Assembly: GCF_031458325.1 (NCBI RefSeq) | Contig: NZ_JAVDYG010000001.1 | Span: 1,984,001-2,048,000, forward strand | Source of the DNA: Nocardioides marmoribigeumensis | GTDB lineage: Bacteria > Actinomycetota > Actinomycetes > Propionibacteriales > Nocardioidaceae | DNA length: 64,000 nt | Direction: 5' to 3' | Shown here: in pieces, positions 51,329 to 60,093 of the stretch | Numbering within the stretch: the first letter of the stretch is position 1 | Layout of the letters: every line of letters starts with the position of its first letter | Position numbers and translations under genes: made by a program | Notes under the pieces: generated by a model | Database searches by the model: none | What the model was told of the DNA's origin: nothing | What the model saw: only the letters and a program-made list of their open reading frames with translations

Positions 51329-52833
51329 GGATCGCCCTCGTCTCGGAAGGCACCTACCCCTTCGCCATGGGCGGTGTCAGCGTCTGGTTCGACCAGCTGA
51401 TCCGCGGGATGCCCCAGCACTCCTGGGGAGTCGTCGCGCTCACGGTCGACGGCACCGAGGAGCCGATGTGGGAGGCCCCGCCCAACCTGGTCGGGGTGCG
51501 CACCATCCCGCTGTGGGGCCCCCACCGGTTCCGGCCCGGCGCGGAGGTGGGCGAGGAGTTCGTCTTCCCGTTCTCGGTGCTGGTGGCCTCGATGATGGCC
51601 CCGGTCGCGACGCGGTCCGAGCAGGCGTCGAAGGACCGCACGGCGTTCCTCGTCGCCCTGGAGGCGCTGCACGACCTGGCGCAACGCCAGGACGTCGCCG
51701 ACGCCCTGACCTCGCCCGCCGCGCTGACCGTGCTGATGGACGAGTGGAACAGCCTGTACGGCGACGGGCTGAGCCTCGGCGACGCGCTGCAGGTGGCGCT
51801 GCTGCTGGAGCACATGCTGCGCCCCCTCTTCGCGGACGCGGTCCACGCCGACCTCGTGCACTGCTCGATGAACGGCCTGTCGATGTTGGTCGCCATGGCG
51901 GCCAAGTGGACCTACGGGACGCCGGTGCTGATGTCCGAGCACGGCATCTACCTTCGGGAGCGCTACCTGTCCTACGTCGAGGAGGACGCACCCCACGCGG
52001 TGAAGGTGCTGGTCCTCAGCTTCTTCCGCCTGCTGGCCGGGGCCGGCTACCTCGTCGCCGACGCACTCGCGCCGCACTCGAGCTACAACCGCCGCTGGCA
52101 GCTGGAGAACGGCGCGCGCCCCGAGCGCATGTGGACGATGTACAACGGTGTGTCCCCCGCGCACTTCCCCGAGGCCGTGGGTGAGCCGCACGTCCCGACC
52201 GTCGTCTTCATGGGGCGCATCGACCCGCTGAAGGACCTGCACACGCTGGTCCGCGCCTTCGAGATCGTGCACGCCGAGATGCCCGAGGCAGTGCTGCGCA
52301 TCTACGGCGGCACCGCGGCGGAGAGCCGGGACTACCGCGACAGCTGCGTGAAGCTGGTCCACACGCTCGGGCTGGAGGACTGCGTCGTGTTCGAGGGCCG
52401 GGTCGACTCACCGGTCGAGGCCTACCACGCCGGGAGCGTCGTCGCCCTGAGCAGCATCTCGGAGGGCTTCCCCTACACGGTGGTCGAGGCGATGGCCTGC
52501 GCGCGCACCGTCGTCTGCACCGACGTCGGTGGCGTCAAGGAGGCGGTGGGCGCCTGCGGCCTCGTCGTGCCGCCGCGCGACAGCGCCGCCTTCGCCGCCG
52601 CCTGCCTGCGGCTGCTCCGCGACCACGAGCTGCGGCGGTCGCTCGCCGCGGGCGCACGGGCACGCATCCTCGAGCACTTCACGCTGGACCACTCCCTCGC
52701 CGCCTACTCGCGCCTCTACGACCACCTGACCGGGGTGGCCCCCCAGGAGGGTCCGCCTCCCGGGGCCGACGGCCTCGAGTGGACCGCGCTCGACGCCAGC
52801 CTCGTCGCCGGACCGGGGGTGGGTGAGCGATGA
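51325..52833 (+). CDS. pelF: PelF-type GT4 glycosyltransferase
   Basis: This 502-residue cytosolic glycosyltransferase has the N-terminal DUF3492 region (RIALVSEGTYPFAMGGVSVWFDQLI, LMDEWNSLYG, LVHCSMNGLSMLVAMAAKW, SEHGIYLRERYL) and a GT4 C-terminal domain (VVFMGRIDPLKDLHTLVRAF, RIYGG, SSISEGFPYTVVEAMAC, GGVKEAVG). That architecture is diagnostic of PelF, the Pel polymerase that uses UDP-GalNAc/GlcNAc. The GTG overlaps the deacetylase stop as GTGA. The linked PelA-type hydrolase supports the pel call. Sugar specificity is inferred. Confidence 0.85.
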   Translation: MRIALVSEGTYPFAMGGVSVWFDQLIRGMPQHSWGVVALTVDGTEEPMWEAPPNLVGVRTIPLWGPHRFRPGAEVGEEFVFPFSVLVASMMAPVATRSEQASKDRTAFLVALEALHDLAQRQDVADALTSPAALTVLMDEWNSLYGDGLSLGDALQVALLLEHMLRPLFADAVHADLVHCSMNGLSMLVAMAAKWTYGTPVLMSEHGIYLRERYLSYVEEDAPHAVKVLVLSFFRLLAGAGYLVADALAPHSSYNRRWQLENGARPERMWTMYNGVSPAHFPEAVGEPHVPTVVFMGRIDPLKDLHTLVRAFEIVHAEMPEAVLRIYGGTAAESRDYRDSCVKLVHTLGLEDCVVFEGRVDSPVEAYHAGSVVALSSISEGFPYTVVEAMACARTVVCTDVGGVKEAVGACGLVVPPRDSAAFAAACLRLLRDHELRRSLAAGARARILEHFTLDHSLAAYSRLYDHLTGVAPQEGPPPGADGLEWTALDASLVAGPGVGER

Positions 52834-54284
52834 GCCGTCTCGACACGCCCTCGGCCGGCGTGGTCGCCGCGATGCAGTCCCTCGAGGAGCGGGTCGGTCC
52901 CGTCATCGCGCAGACCGTGGACGCGCTCCAGGTCGCCGCGCTCCTCGAAGCCGACGGCATCACCGACGAGGTCGCCCGCGACGTCTACGGCTGCAGCGAC
53001 GTCTTCCGGCTGGCCGTCAAGGTGCGCCGACGCTGCCTGCCCGGCGCGGAGACGAGCCGGAGGGCACCGACCGTCCAGGCCTTCGGAGACCTGCGGGGCG
53101 TCGACCGGCACGGTCCGCGGCTCCTCGCCCACGGTCCGCTCTACCTCCTCCCGGCGACGCTCTTCCCGCCGGTGCTCGCGCTGCTGGGCTCGCACCGACT
53201 GGTCACCGGCCTCGTCGTGGGAGCCGGGCTCGCGTGGGTCTGGGCAGGGGTCTCGACGTGGCTGGCCTACCGGCTGCTCGGCCTGCACCGCGACACCGAC
53301 GCGGCACGCCTGCTGCAGCTGTCCGCCCTCACCGGGCTCCCGCTCGCGGCCGGCGGCGCGGTGGTCGTGACGCTGACCAGTGGTGGGGGACCTGGGCTCG
53401 TCGCCGTGGCCTGCGGGCAGATGGCCTACCAGATGGGCGCCACGCTCCTGATGTTCCACCACCGCGAGCGACACCTGCTCCTCGCGATGCTCCCGGCCGT
53501 GCTCGCCGGCCTCACCTACCTCGCGCTGCCGCGGGCCGACGCGTCGGCCGTCCTGGCGGTCGCCGTCGGGACCGTGTCCGTCGTCGCGGTGCTCGTCCTC
53601 TCGCTGGACGACCTGCACGGGATCGCCCCACGCACGAGCCTCGCGGGGATGCTCCGGGCAGCGGCCGAGGCCCGGGACTCGGTCCGCACGGCGCCCGGTC
53701 AGGTCGGCCTCGTCGCGCTCCACACCGCGCTCTCGGCCGCCTACCTGCTCCACGCGCAGTCCCGCTACCTCGGGGGGTCGCTCCAGGTCTCGGCCGGCCT
53801 GCTGCCGCTCATCGTCGGGATGGGTCTCGTGGAGCTCCTCGCGCACCGCTTCCGTGCCCGGGCGCACGCGCTCCTCGGCGTGGTGAGCTATCCGTCCGAG
53901 CTCGCCGGACGGGTGCTCCGGCTCGTGATCGGCGACGTCGTGGCGTGCGTGGTCGGCGTGCTGGTGCTCGGCTCCGTCCTCCTCGTCGCCCTGGACTCCC
54001 AGGGTCTGCTGACCCCCGCGGGCGTCGCGATGACGGTGGCCGGTGCCTTCCTCGCCGCCGCCTACTACGTGAGCTTCCTGCTGATCGGGATGGGCATGCT
54101 CGGGCCCCTCATCGCGTCGGTCGGCCTCGCCCTGGCGGTGCACGTCCTCGTCGCCGCTCTCGTGCCGGCGGCCCGTCACGGGCTCGCCGACACCTCCGCC
54201 TTCGCCGGGACCGCCCTGCTGCTGCTGGTGGTCTCGCTGTCCCGACTCGTGCCGGCCGTGACCGACCCGAGGGCCCACGCATGA
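52830..54284 (+). CDS. ~12-TM membrane protein, candidate polysaccharide translocase
   Basis: This 484-residue protein has a ~90-residue cytoplasmic N-terminus (VDALQVAALLEADGITDEVA, CSDVFRLAVKVRRR) followed by about 12 hydrophobic helices, the size and topology of a Wzx/MATE-like flippase. It sits directly after pelF, where Pel clusters place the 12-TM transporter PelG. The N-terminal sequence does not look like PelG, so I call it a functional analogue candidate only. Its ATG overlaps the pelF stop (ATGA). Partner interaction with PelF is inference. Confidence 0.65.
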   Translation: MSRLDTPSAGVVAAMQSLEERVGPVIAQTVDALQVAALLEADGITDEVARDVYGCSDVFRLAVKVRRRCLPGAETSRRAPTVQAFGDLRGVDRHGPRLLAHGPLYLLPATLFPPVLALLGSHRLVTGLVVGAGLAWVWAGVSTWLAYRLLGLHRDTDAARLLQLSALTGLPLAAGGAVVVTLTSGGGPGLVAVACGQMAYQMGATLLMFHHRERHLLLAMLPAVLAGLTYLALPRADASAVLAVAVGTVSVVAVLVLSLDDLHGIAPRTSLAGMLRAAAEARDSVRTAPGQVGLVALHTALSAAYLLHAQSRYLGGSLQVSAGLLPLIVGMGLVELLAHRFRARAHALLGVVSYPSELAGRVLRLVIGDVVACVVGVLVLGSVLLVALDSQGLLTPAGVAMTVAGAFLAAAYYVSFLLIGMGMLGPLIASVGLALAVHVLVAALVPAARHGLADTSAFAGTALLLLVVSLSRLVPAVTDPRAHA

Positions 54285-55117
54285 CCACCACGTCAGAGAG
54301 GGAGAACCCGATGCACGCCGTCGTCCTCGCTGGGGGCAAAGGTGTCCGCCTGCGTCCCTACACCACCTCGTTGCCCAAGCCGCTGGTCCCGATCGGGGAC
54401 CACCACGTGATCCTCGACATCATCCTCGAGCAGCTGGCGCAGCACGGGTTCCGCTCGGCCACGCTGGCGATCAACCACCTGGGCCGGCTCATCCGGGCCT
54501 ACGTCGGCGACGGGTCGTCCTGGGGACTGGAGATCGACTACGTCGAGGAGACGCACCCGCTGTCGACGTGCGGCCCGCTGTTCGGCATCCCGGACCTGCC
54601 CGAGCACTTCTTGGTGATGAACGGCGACCTGCTCACCGACCTGGACTTCGGCGACCTGATGCGACGCCACGTCGCGTCGGGTGCGCCGCTCACGGTCGCC
54701 ACGGTGCCGACCACGGCCAGGATCGACTTCGGCGTCCTGGACGTGCAGGAGCAGCAGATCCGCGGCTTCGCGGAGAAGCCGTCGATGGTCTACTCGGTCA
54801 GCACCGGGATCTACGGGATGTCCCGTTCCACGATCGAGCCCTACCCGGCCGGCCTCGCCTACGGCTTCGACCAGCTCATCCTCGACCTCATCGCCGAGGG
54901 CCGTTACCCGGCCAACTACCGGCTGGACGGCTACTGGTCCGACATCGGCCGACCGGAGGACTACGACGAGGCCAACCGCACCTGCGACGGGCTGCTCGAG
55001 AGGCTGCTCCCGGCCCGACGGGCAGCGGCGCAGGAGGTCCCGGCCCAGGTCGCGGCGGAGGTGCCGCGCCAGGTCCGCCGCGAGGTCCCGGACCCCGTCG
55101 AGCAGGCGACGGCATGA
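54281..55117 (+). CDS. sugar-phosphate nucleotidyltransferase
   Basis: This 278-residue enzyme has the nucleotidyltransferase signature VVLAGGKGVRLRPYTTSLPKPLVPIG, the Mg-binding VMNGDLLTDLDF and EKPSMVYSVSTGIYGM. It activates a sugar 1-phosphate to an NDP-sugar. RmlA/ManC-like enzymes are similar, so the base and sugar are open. The ATG 54281 overlaps the upstream stop; an internal ATG at 54311 (MHAVVLAGG) has a better GAGAGGGAG ribosome site and could be the true start. The last 40 residues are a charged tail with an EVPxQV repeat, unusual for this family. Confidence 0.85.
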   Translation: MTTTSERENPMHAVVLAGGKGVRLRPYTTSLPKPLVPIGDHHVILDIILEQLAQHGFRSATLAINHLGRLIRAYVGDGSSWGLEIDYVEETHPLSTCGPLFGIPDLPEHFLVMNGDLLTDLDFGDLMRRHVASGAPLTVATVPTTARIDFGVLDVQEQQIRGFAEKPSMVYSVSTGIYGMSRSTIEPYPAGLAYGFDQLILDLIAEGRYPANYRLDGYWSDIGRPEDYDEANRTCDGLLERLLPARRAAAQEVPAQVAAEVPRQVRREVPDPVEQATA

Positions 55118-56082
55118 CGACCGCACTCGTGCTCGGGGGGTCGGGCTTCCTCGGGCGGCACGTGGTCGCGGCGCTCGCAGCAGACCCCCGGATCACCCGG
55201 GTGCTGAGCCCCCCGCGGAACAGCTGCGACGTGATGACCGCCGCGCCGGGCAAGCTCCAGGAGGTGCTGGCGGGGTTCGACCCGGACGTGGTCGTCAACT
55301 GCACGGGCCGCCTCGACGGCAGCGCGGAGCACCTCGCCGAGGCCAACACCGCGGTCACCGCCAAGCTGCTCGCGGTGATGGAGCGGAGCCGTGCGCGCCT
55401 GGTGCGGATCGGCTCGGCCGGGGAGTACGGCGTGGTGCCGGTCGGGGTCCCGGTCGCCGAGGACGCCCCGGCCGCGCCGGTCGGGCCCTACGGTGCCTCC
55501 CACCTCGAGGCGACCCGCCTGGTGGAGCAGGCGCACCGCACCGGCCGGGTCGACGCCCTCACCCTGCGGGTGTTCAACCCCATCGGGACCGGCCTGAACG
55601 GCAGCACCGTCCTGGGCAGCGCGGCCACGCAGATGCGGGAGGTCCTGCGCGGAGCGCGGCACCACGTCCGCCTCGGCCCGCTCGGTGCCTTCCGTGACTT
55701 CGTCGACGCCCGCGACGTCGCCTCGGCCGTCGTCGCGGCGACGTTCGCGCCCTCGACCCGGCCGACGTACAACGTCGCCGGCGGGCGTGCCACGAGCGTG
55801 CGCGACGCGGTGAGCCTGCTGGCCCAGGTGGCCGGCTACACCGGGGAGGTCCGGGAGGCACCCTCGCTGCCCGGCCGCTCGGCCGGCGTGGACTGGATCC
55901 AGGCCGACATCGGTCGCGCCCGGGAGGACCTCGGCTGGCAGCCGCAGCACGCGCTGCGGGACTCGCTGACCTGCATCTGGCGCGACGTCGCGCCCGTCGA
56001 CCGGCGTCCTGGGATGGACGCACCCACCGTGCCCCGCCGACCGGCGGCGGCCACCTCGATCCCACTTGGGGGAAGATCCTGA
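55114..56082 (+). CDS. NAD-dependent sugar epimerase/dehydratase-like protein, atypical active site
   Basis: This 322-residue extended SDR begins ALVLGGSGFLGRHVVAAL (GxxGxxG). The serine is in RIGSAGEYG, and the usual YxxxK appears as YGASH: the catalytic lysine is replaced by histidine. Other blocks fit the epimerase family (LRVFNPIGTGL, FRDFVDARDVASAV, YNVAGG, DIGRAREDLGWQP). It may be a reductase, a weak epimerase or a binding protein. Its ATG overlaps the upstream stop (ATGA). The ~30-residue C-terminal extension is Pro/Ala/Arg-rich. Confidence 0.75.
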   Translation: MTTALVLGGSGFLGRHVVAALAADPRITRVLSPPRNSCDVMTAAPGKLQEVLAGFDPDVVVNCTGRLDGSAEHLAEANTAVTAKLLAVMERSRARLVRIGSAGEYGVVPVGVPVAEDAPAAPVGPYGASHLEATRLVEQAHRTGRVDALTLRVFNPIGTGLNGSTVLGSAATQMREVLRGARHHVRLGPLGAFRDFVDARDVASAVVAATFAPSTRPTYNVAGGRATSVRDAVSLLAQVAGYTGEVREAPSLPGRSAGVDWIQADIGRAREDLGWQPQHALRDSLTCIWRDVAPVDRRPGMDAPTVPRRPAAATSIPLGGRS

Positions 56083-57401
56083 TGAGCAAGAACATCGGCA
56101 TCGTCGGCATGGGCTACGTCGGCCTGACCCTGACCGCCGCCCTGGCCGAGGCCGGCCACACCGTCCACGGCGTCGACGTGCAGCAGTCCGTCGTGGACGC
56201 GCTGTCGCAGGGGCGGCCGCACATCTTCGAGCCCGGCCTGGAGGAGGTGTTCCGGGAGCTGGTCGGGTCGCGGATCCTGATCAGCACCCAGCTGCCCCGC
56301 ACCGGCCTGGACGCGGTCATCATCTCGGTGTCCACACCGGTGGACGAGGCGACCCAGGAGCCCAACCTGGCCAACCTCGCCGCCGCAGCGCGCGACATCG
56401 CCCGCTGGTGCGACCCGGACACGCTGGTGGTCGTCCGGAGCACCGTGCCCATCGGCGCGTCGCGCTCCGTGGTGCTCCCGGCGCTGCTCGAGGCCTGGCC
56501 CACCGCCCGCCTCGCGATGGCGCCGGAGCGCACGATCCAGGGTCAGGCCCTGCGCGAGCTGGTGGAGCTGCCGCAGGTGGTCGGTGGGCTGGACGAGCGC
56601 AGCCTCCAGGCCTGCATCGAGGTGTTCAGCGAGCTCTCGCGGGAGATCGTGCCGGTCTCGAGCCTCGAGGCGGCCGAGATGGTGAAGCTGTCGAACAACT
56701 GCCACACGGACCTGATCTACGCCTTCGGCAACGAGCTGGCGCTCATCGCGGGCGCCCACGGCCTCGACCCGCTGGAGGTCATCCGGGCCACGAACCTGCA
56801 CTACCCGCGACCGGACCTGGCCAAGCCGGGCTACGTCGGCGGGGGCTGCCTGACCAAGGACCCCTATATCATGATCGACAGCTCCCGGGACCACGAGCCG
56901 TTCCTGGTGCGGCGGGCCCGTGAGCTCAACGAGCACATGCCGCGACACGTCGCCCAGACCGTGGTCGACATGCTGGTCGAGCGCCGCGGGACGGCGGCGG
57001 GCGCGTGCCTGGCGGTCCTGGGCTGGGCCTACAAGGGGGTGCCGGCGACCGACGACATGCGCGGGACCCCGATCGCGGCGATGATGCCGGTGTTCGCCGA
57101 GGCGGGCGTCACGGTCCTGGGGCACGACCCGGTCGTGACCGACGAGGTGATCCACGCCTACGGCGGGGAGCCGGTGAGCCTGGACAAGGCGCTCGGCGAG
57201 GCCGACGCCGTGCTGGTGATCAACGACCACCCCGACTACCGAGCCATCCAGGTCGACACGGTGTGGAGCGAGCGGCACCCCCTGTTCGTCTTCGACTCGT
57301 GGCGGGTGCTGGACGAGCGGGCCGTCACCGGGGCGGGCGCCCACTACGCGAGCCTGGGGTACGCCGGTCGGGGAGCCGAGCCGCAGGCGGTGCCGGCATG
57401 A
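56082..57401 (+). CDS. UDP-sugar 6-dehydrogenase (UDP-HexNAc dehydrogenase type)
   Basis: This 439-residue enzyme has the NAD-binding GIVGMGYVGLTLTAALAEAGH, the STVPIGAS motif, the lysine/asparagine block EMVKLSNNCHTDLIYAFGNELA, and the catalytic cysteine in GGGCLTKDP. It resembles the UDP-N-acetylhexosamine dehydrogenases (WecC/TviB/WbpA group) rather than UDP-glucose dehydrogenase, suggesting it makes a HexNAc uronic acid. If so, the polymer may contain an acidic residue in addition to hexosamine. The ATG overlaps the preceding TGA by one base. The last 20 residues are a flexible tail. Confidence 0.85.
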   Translation: MSKNIGIVGMGYVGLTLTAALAEAGHTVHGVDVQQSVVDALSQGRPHIFEPGLEEVFRELVGSRILISTQLPRTGLDAVIISVSTPVDEATQEPNLANLAAAARDIARWCDPDTLVVVRSTVPIGASRSVVLPALLEAWPTARLAMAPERTIQGQALRELVELPQVVGGLDERSLQACIEVFSELSREIVPVSSLEAAEMVKLSNNCHTDLIYAFGNELALIAGAHGLDPLEVIRATNLHYPRPDLAKPGYVGGGCLTKDPYIMIDSSRDHEPFLVRRARELNEHMPRHVAQTVVDMLVERRGTAAGACLAVLGWAYKGVPATDDMRGTPIAAMMPVFAEAGVTVLGHDPVVTDEVIHAYGGEPVSLDKALGEADAVLVINDHPDYRAIQVDTVWSERHPLFVFDSWRVLDERAVTGAGAHYASLGYAGRGAEPQAVPA

Positions 57402-58366
57402 GGGTCCTGGTGCTCGGCGGCGCGGGCTTCATCGGTGTCCACCTCTCCCGCCGCCTGCTCGCCGAGGGGGCGGACCTGACCATCGTCGACGACTTCTCCC
57501 GCGGGCAGGACGACCCGGAGCTCGCCGCCATCCGCGACCACCCGGCCGTCACCGTCGTCTCGGCGGACCTGACCTCGCCCGCGACGTGGGCTGCGCTGCC
57601 GCACGGCTGGGACCAGGCCTACCTCCTGGCGGCGATCGTCGGGGTGCGCAACGTCGAGCGCGACCCCGCCCGCGTGCTGCGGGTCAACACGCTGAGCGTC
57701 CTGCACCTCCTGGACTGGGTGCGGGGTGAACCGCGGGTGTTCTTCTCCTCGACCAGCGAGGTCTACGCCGGCGGGGTGGACGCCGGGATCGTGCCCGTGC
57801 CGACCGGCGAGGACGTGCCGGTGATGATCGAGGACGTCCGGTCCCCCCGGTTCGCCTATGCGATCAGCAAGCTCCTGGGCGAGGCGGCCTTCCTGCACGC
57901 GGCCACTCCGACCGGTGTGCGGGCCGTGGTGGGCCGGTTCCACAACGTCTACGGACCCCGCATGGGGTGCGACCACGTCGTCCCGGAGATGGCGCTGCGG
58001 GCGATGGGCGGGGAGGACCCGTTCCTCGTGCCCGGGGCCGACCAGTACCGCTCCTTCTGCTTCGTCGACGACGCCGTGGACGCGGTCGTCCGGCTCATGG
58101 CCGACGACCGGGCGGTGGGGCAGGTCGTGCACATCGGCGACGACACCGAGGAGACCAACATCGGGGACCTGGCCAAGCTGGTGTGCCGGGTCGCGGACGT
58201 CAGCCCGCGGATCCTTCCGCGTCCGGCGCCACCGGGCTCGGTCCACCGCAGACGCCCCGACCTGTCGAGGCTGCGGTCCCTGACCGGCTACGAGCCGGCC
58301 ACCTCCCTCGAGGAGGGCGTGGAGCGCACGGTCGCGTGGTACCGCACGAGGTACGCACCCACATGA
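57398..58366 (+). CDS. NAD-dependent nucleotide-sugar epimerase
   Basis: This 322-residue extended SDR has VLVLGGAGFIGVHLSRRLL, the VVDDFSRG-type NAD loop (IVDDFSRGQ), the serine block FSSTSEVYAGG and an intact YxxxK (YAISK). FHNVYGPRMG and DQYRSFCFVDDAVDAV are typical of UDP-glucose/GalNAc 4-epimerases and uronate epimerases. With the dehydrogenase upstream, it may convert UDP-GlcNAc to UDP-GalNAc or epimerise the uronic acid. The ATG overlaps the upstream stop (ATGA) and its own stop overlaps the hydrolase ATG. Confidence 0.85.
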   Translation: MRVLVLGGAGFIGVHLSRRLLAEGADLTIVDDFSRGQDDPELAAIRDHPAVTVVSADLTSPATWAALPHGWDQAYLLAAIVGVRNVERDPARVLRVNTLSVLHLLDWVRGEPRVFFSSTSEVYAGGVDAGIVPVPTGEDVPVMIEDVRSPRFAYAISKLLGEAAFLHAATPTGVRAVVGRFHNVYGPRMGCDHVVPEMALRAMGGEDPFLVPGADQYRSFCFVDDAVDAVVRLMADDRAVGQVVHIGDDTEETNIGDLAKLVCRVADVSPRILPRPAPPGSVHRRRPDLSRLRSLTGYEPATSLEEGVERTVAWYRTRYAPT

Positions 58367-59079
58367 CCCGGCGACCGCTGGCGTTCTACTACGGGACCGG
58401 TGCGGTGCCCGAGCTGACCGCCTACCAGCGGGTCGTGCTGCAGCGCGGCTCCTACTCACCGCTGCAGCTCGCTTCTCTGACAGGGGCACGCACGCACCCA
58501 CTGGCGTACGTGTCCCTGTCGGAGGACGAGGGACCGCCGGCGCCCTGGCAGCGCCGGGACCGGGACCCGGACTGGGGCGGGGTGCGCGTGCACCTGGACG
58601 ACCCCCGGTGGACCCGGCACGTGACCCAGCAGGCTGCCGAGGCCCTGGAGGCGGGCTTCGCGGGCCTCTTCCTGGACACGCTCAACGTGGAGTGGACCCA
58701 TCCCGAGGACATCCCCCACCTGCTGGCCCTGGTGGCCACGCTCCGGGAGGTGGTCGGGACGGCCTACCTCCTCGCCAACCGCGGCTTCGCGCTCCTGCCG
58801 ATGCTGGCCGAGCTGGTCGACGGGGTGGTCTTCGAGTCGTTCTCGGTGCGCTGGCTGGCCGGTGACGGCTATGCGCCCTGGCCGCCGGACGTGCTCGAGG
58901 GCCATGCTCGCGTCGCCGAGCGGCTGCTGGGCTTCGACCTGGACCTCTTCGCGCTCGACTACGCCGACGACGAGGCGCTGGCCGCCTTCGCCGAGCGCAG
59001 GGCCCGCCAGTTCGGGATGAGCTGCTTCGTCTCGGACCGGTTGCTCTCGCGCCTCCCCCAGCGAGCACCGGTCGGCTGA
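58363..59079 (+). CDS. PelA-type hydrolase domain protein (GH166/GH114-like), stand-alone
   Basis: This 238-residue protein matches the hydrolase domain of PelA. The start is PLAFYYGTGAVPELTAYQRVVL. Later blocks are PLAYVSLSEDEG, GFAGLFLDTLNVEW (acidic catalytic region), YLLANRGFALLPML and GVVFESFSVRW. PelA's domain cleaves alpha-1,4-linked GalNAc. Here it is a separate gene with no signal peptide, so it is either cytosolic or uses another export route. It ends the operon, with the stop inside the terminator hairpin. Identification is strong for the fold and moderate for substrate. Confidence 0.78.
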   Translation: MTRRPLAFYYGTGAVPELTAYQRVVLQRGSYSPLQLASLTGARTHPLAYVSLSEDEGPPAPWQRRDRDPDWGGVRVHLDDPRWTRHVTQQAAEALEAGFAGLFLDTLNVEWTHPEDIPHLLALVATLREVVGTAYLLANRGFALLPMLAELVDGVVFESFSVRWLAGDGYAPWPPDVLEGHARVAERLLGFDLDLFALDYADDEALAAFAERRARQFGMSCFVSDRLLSRLPQRAPVG

Positions 59080-59102
59080 GCCCCCAGAGCCGACCGGTGC
59101 TC
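59063..59102. terminator. strong terminator between convergent operons
   Basis: Perfect 14-bp arms GAGCACCGGTCGGC (59063-59076) and GCCGACCGGTGCTC (59089-59102) with a 12-nt loop, followed by CCCCTTCCC. The left arm overlaps the last codons of the hydrolase gene. It likely stops transcription from both sides. Confidence 0.75.
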
Positions 59103-59115
59103 CCCTTCCCTCAGC

Positions 59116-60093
59116 TCACCAGACGGTGGGCGAGGTGGTCGCGCACGGGACGCGCCCACCGTTGTTGGGCAGGCCCAGCTGGAACCTCGCGGTGTTGAAG
59201 TGCCGGTTCCTGGAGTCGCTGCAGATCGTGCTCCACCGCTTGAGCATCGGCTTGTACTCCGCGACCCAGACCGCCTTGTTGAGCTTGGTGAAGCTCTGGA
59301 GGCCGGGATAGGTCTTGCCGTCGGCGGGGTTGTAGACGCTCGTGCACTCGCGGTACTGGTAGCACTCCTCGGTGAGGTTCCAGTCGAAGTACGGCGCGAG
59401 GTCGTGGGCCTGCTCCAGGTCGCCCTTCATGCCGACGCTCAGCCCGAGCTCGTGGGCCCAGGACGCGACGGCGATGTTGTAGCGGATCTGGTCGGCGTAG
59501 GTGAGCGGGAACCCGGACCGGTTGCTCCACCCGGTCATCTCGTCGGGCTCCACGGCGTCGAAGCCCTTGTCCTTGCAGCGCTGCATGCGTGCCTTCATGA
59601 TCGGCGCCAGCTCGTCGACGCGACGGATGTCGAGCCAGTAGGAGTCGTTCCAGCCCGAGTCGGCGTTGCCCCAGATGCGGGGGGTGATGGCCTGGAACTT
59701 CGCGGCGTCGTCGCGGTAGGTCTCGTAGACGCCGACGTCGATGTAGCAGATCACCTTCTTGCCCATCGCGTGCAGGGCGCTGACCGTCGCCGCGGAGTTG
59801 TACTCCAGGTCGATGTCGTAGACGTCGGGTGCCGGCAGCGGCTTGCCGGTGGGGTCCTGCAACCCCATCTGCACGGGGTCGTCGAGGTCGAGCGTGTCCT
59901 CCAGGACCCACTGGAAGGCCAGGGGCCTGTCGGCGGTCGGTGACCAGACTCCGGTGGCGGCGCCGGCCGGGCTGGAGAGGCCGACGGCCGTGAGGCCGGC
60001 GGCGCTGGTGAGCGCGAGAGCGGCGAGCGCTCCCGAGCGGAGTCGGCGCACCAGCCGTGGGGCGTGGCGGTGCAGGTGGTGGGTGAACGACAT
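59116..60093 (-). CDS. secreted GH114 endo-alpha-1,4-galactosaminidase-like protein (copy 1)
   Basis: This 325-residue protein has a long signal peptide (cleavage near AGA, residue ~46) and a GH114 TIM-barrel domain: VYDIDLEYN, VICYIDVGVYETYR, SGWNDSYWLDIRRV, KGFDAVEPDEMTGW (catalytic acidic cluster) and YFDWNLTEECYQY. GH114 enzymes such as fungal Ega3 cleave alpha-1,4-galactosaminoglycans, a close match to the adjacent polymer locus. GGGAGGG precedes the ATG by 7 nt. The core is almost identical in DNA to copy 2. Roles could be release, remodelling or biofilm dispersal. Confidence 0.85.
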   Translation of the reverse strand: MSFTHHLHRHAPRLVRRLRSGALAALALTSAAGLTAVGLSSPAGAATGVWSPTADRPLAFQWVLEDTLDLDDPVQMGLQDPTGKPLPAPDVYDIDLEYNSAATVSALHAMGKKVICYIDVGVYETYRDDAAKFQAITPRIWGNADSGWNDSYWLDIRRVDELAPIMKARMQRCKDKGFDAVEPDEMTGWSNRSGFPLTYADQIRYNIAVASWAHELGLSVGMKGDLEQAHDLAPYFDWNLTEECYQYRECTSVYNPADGKTYPGLQSFTKLNKAVWVAEYKPMLKRWSTICSDSRNRHFNTARFQLGLPNNGGRVPCATTSPTVW

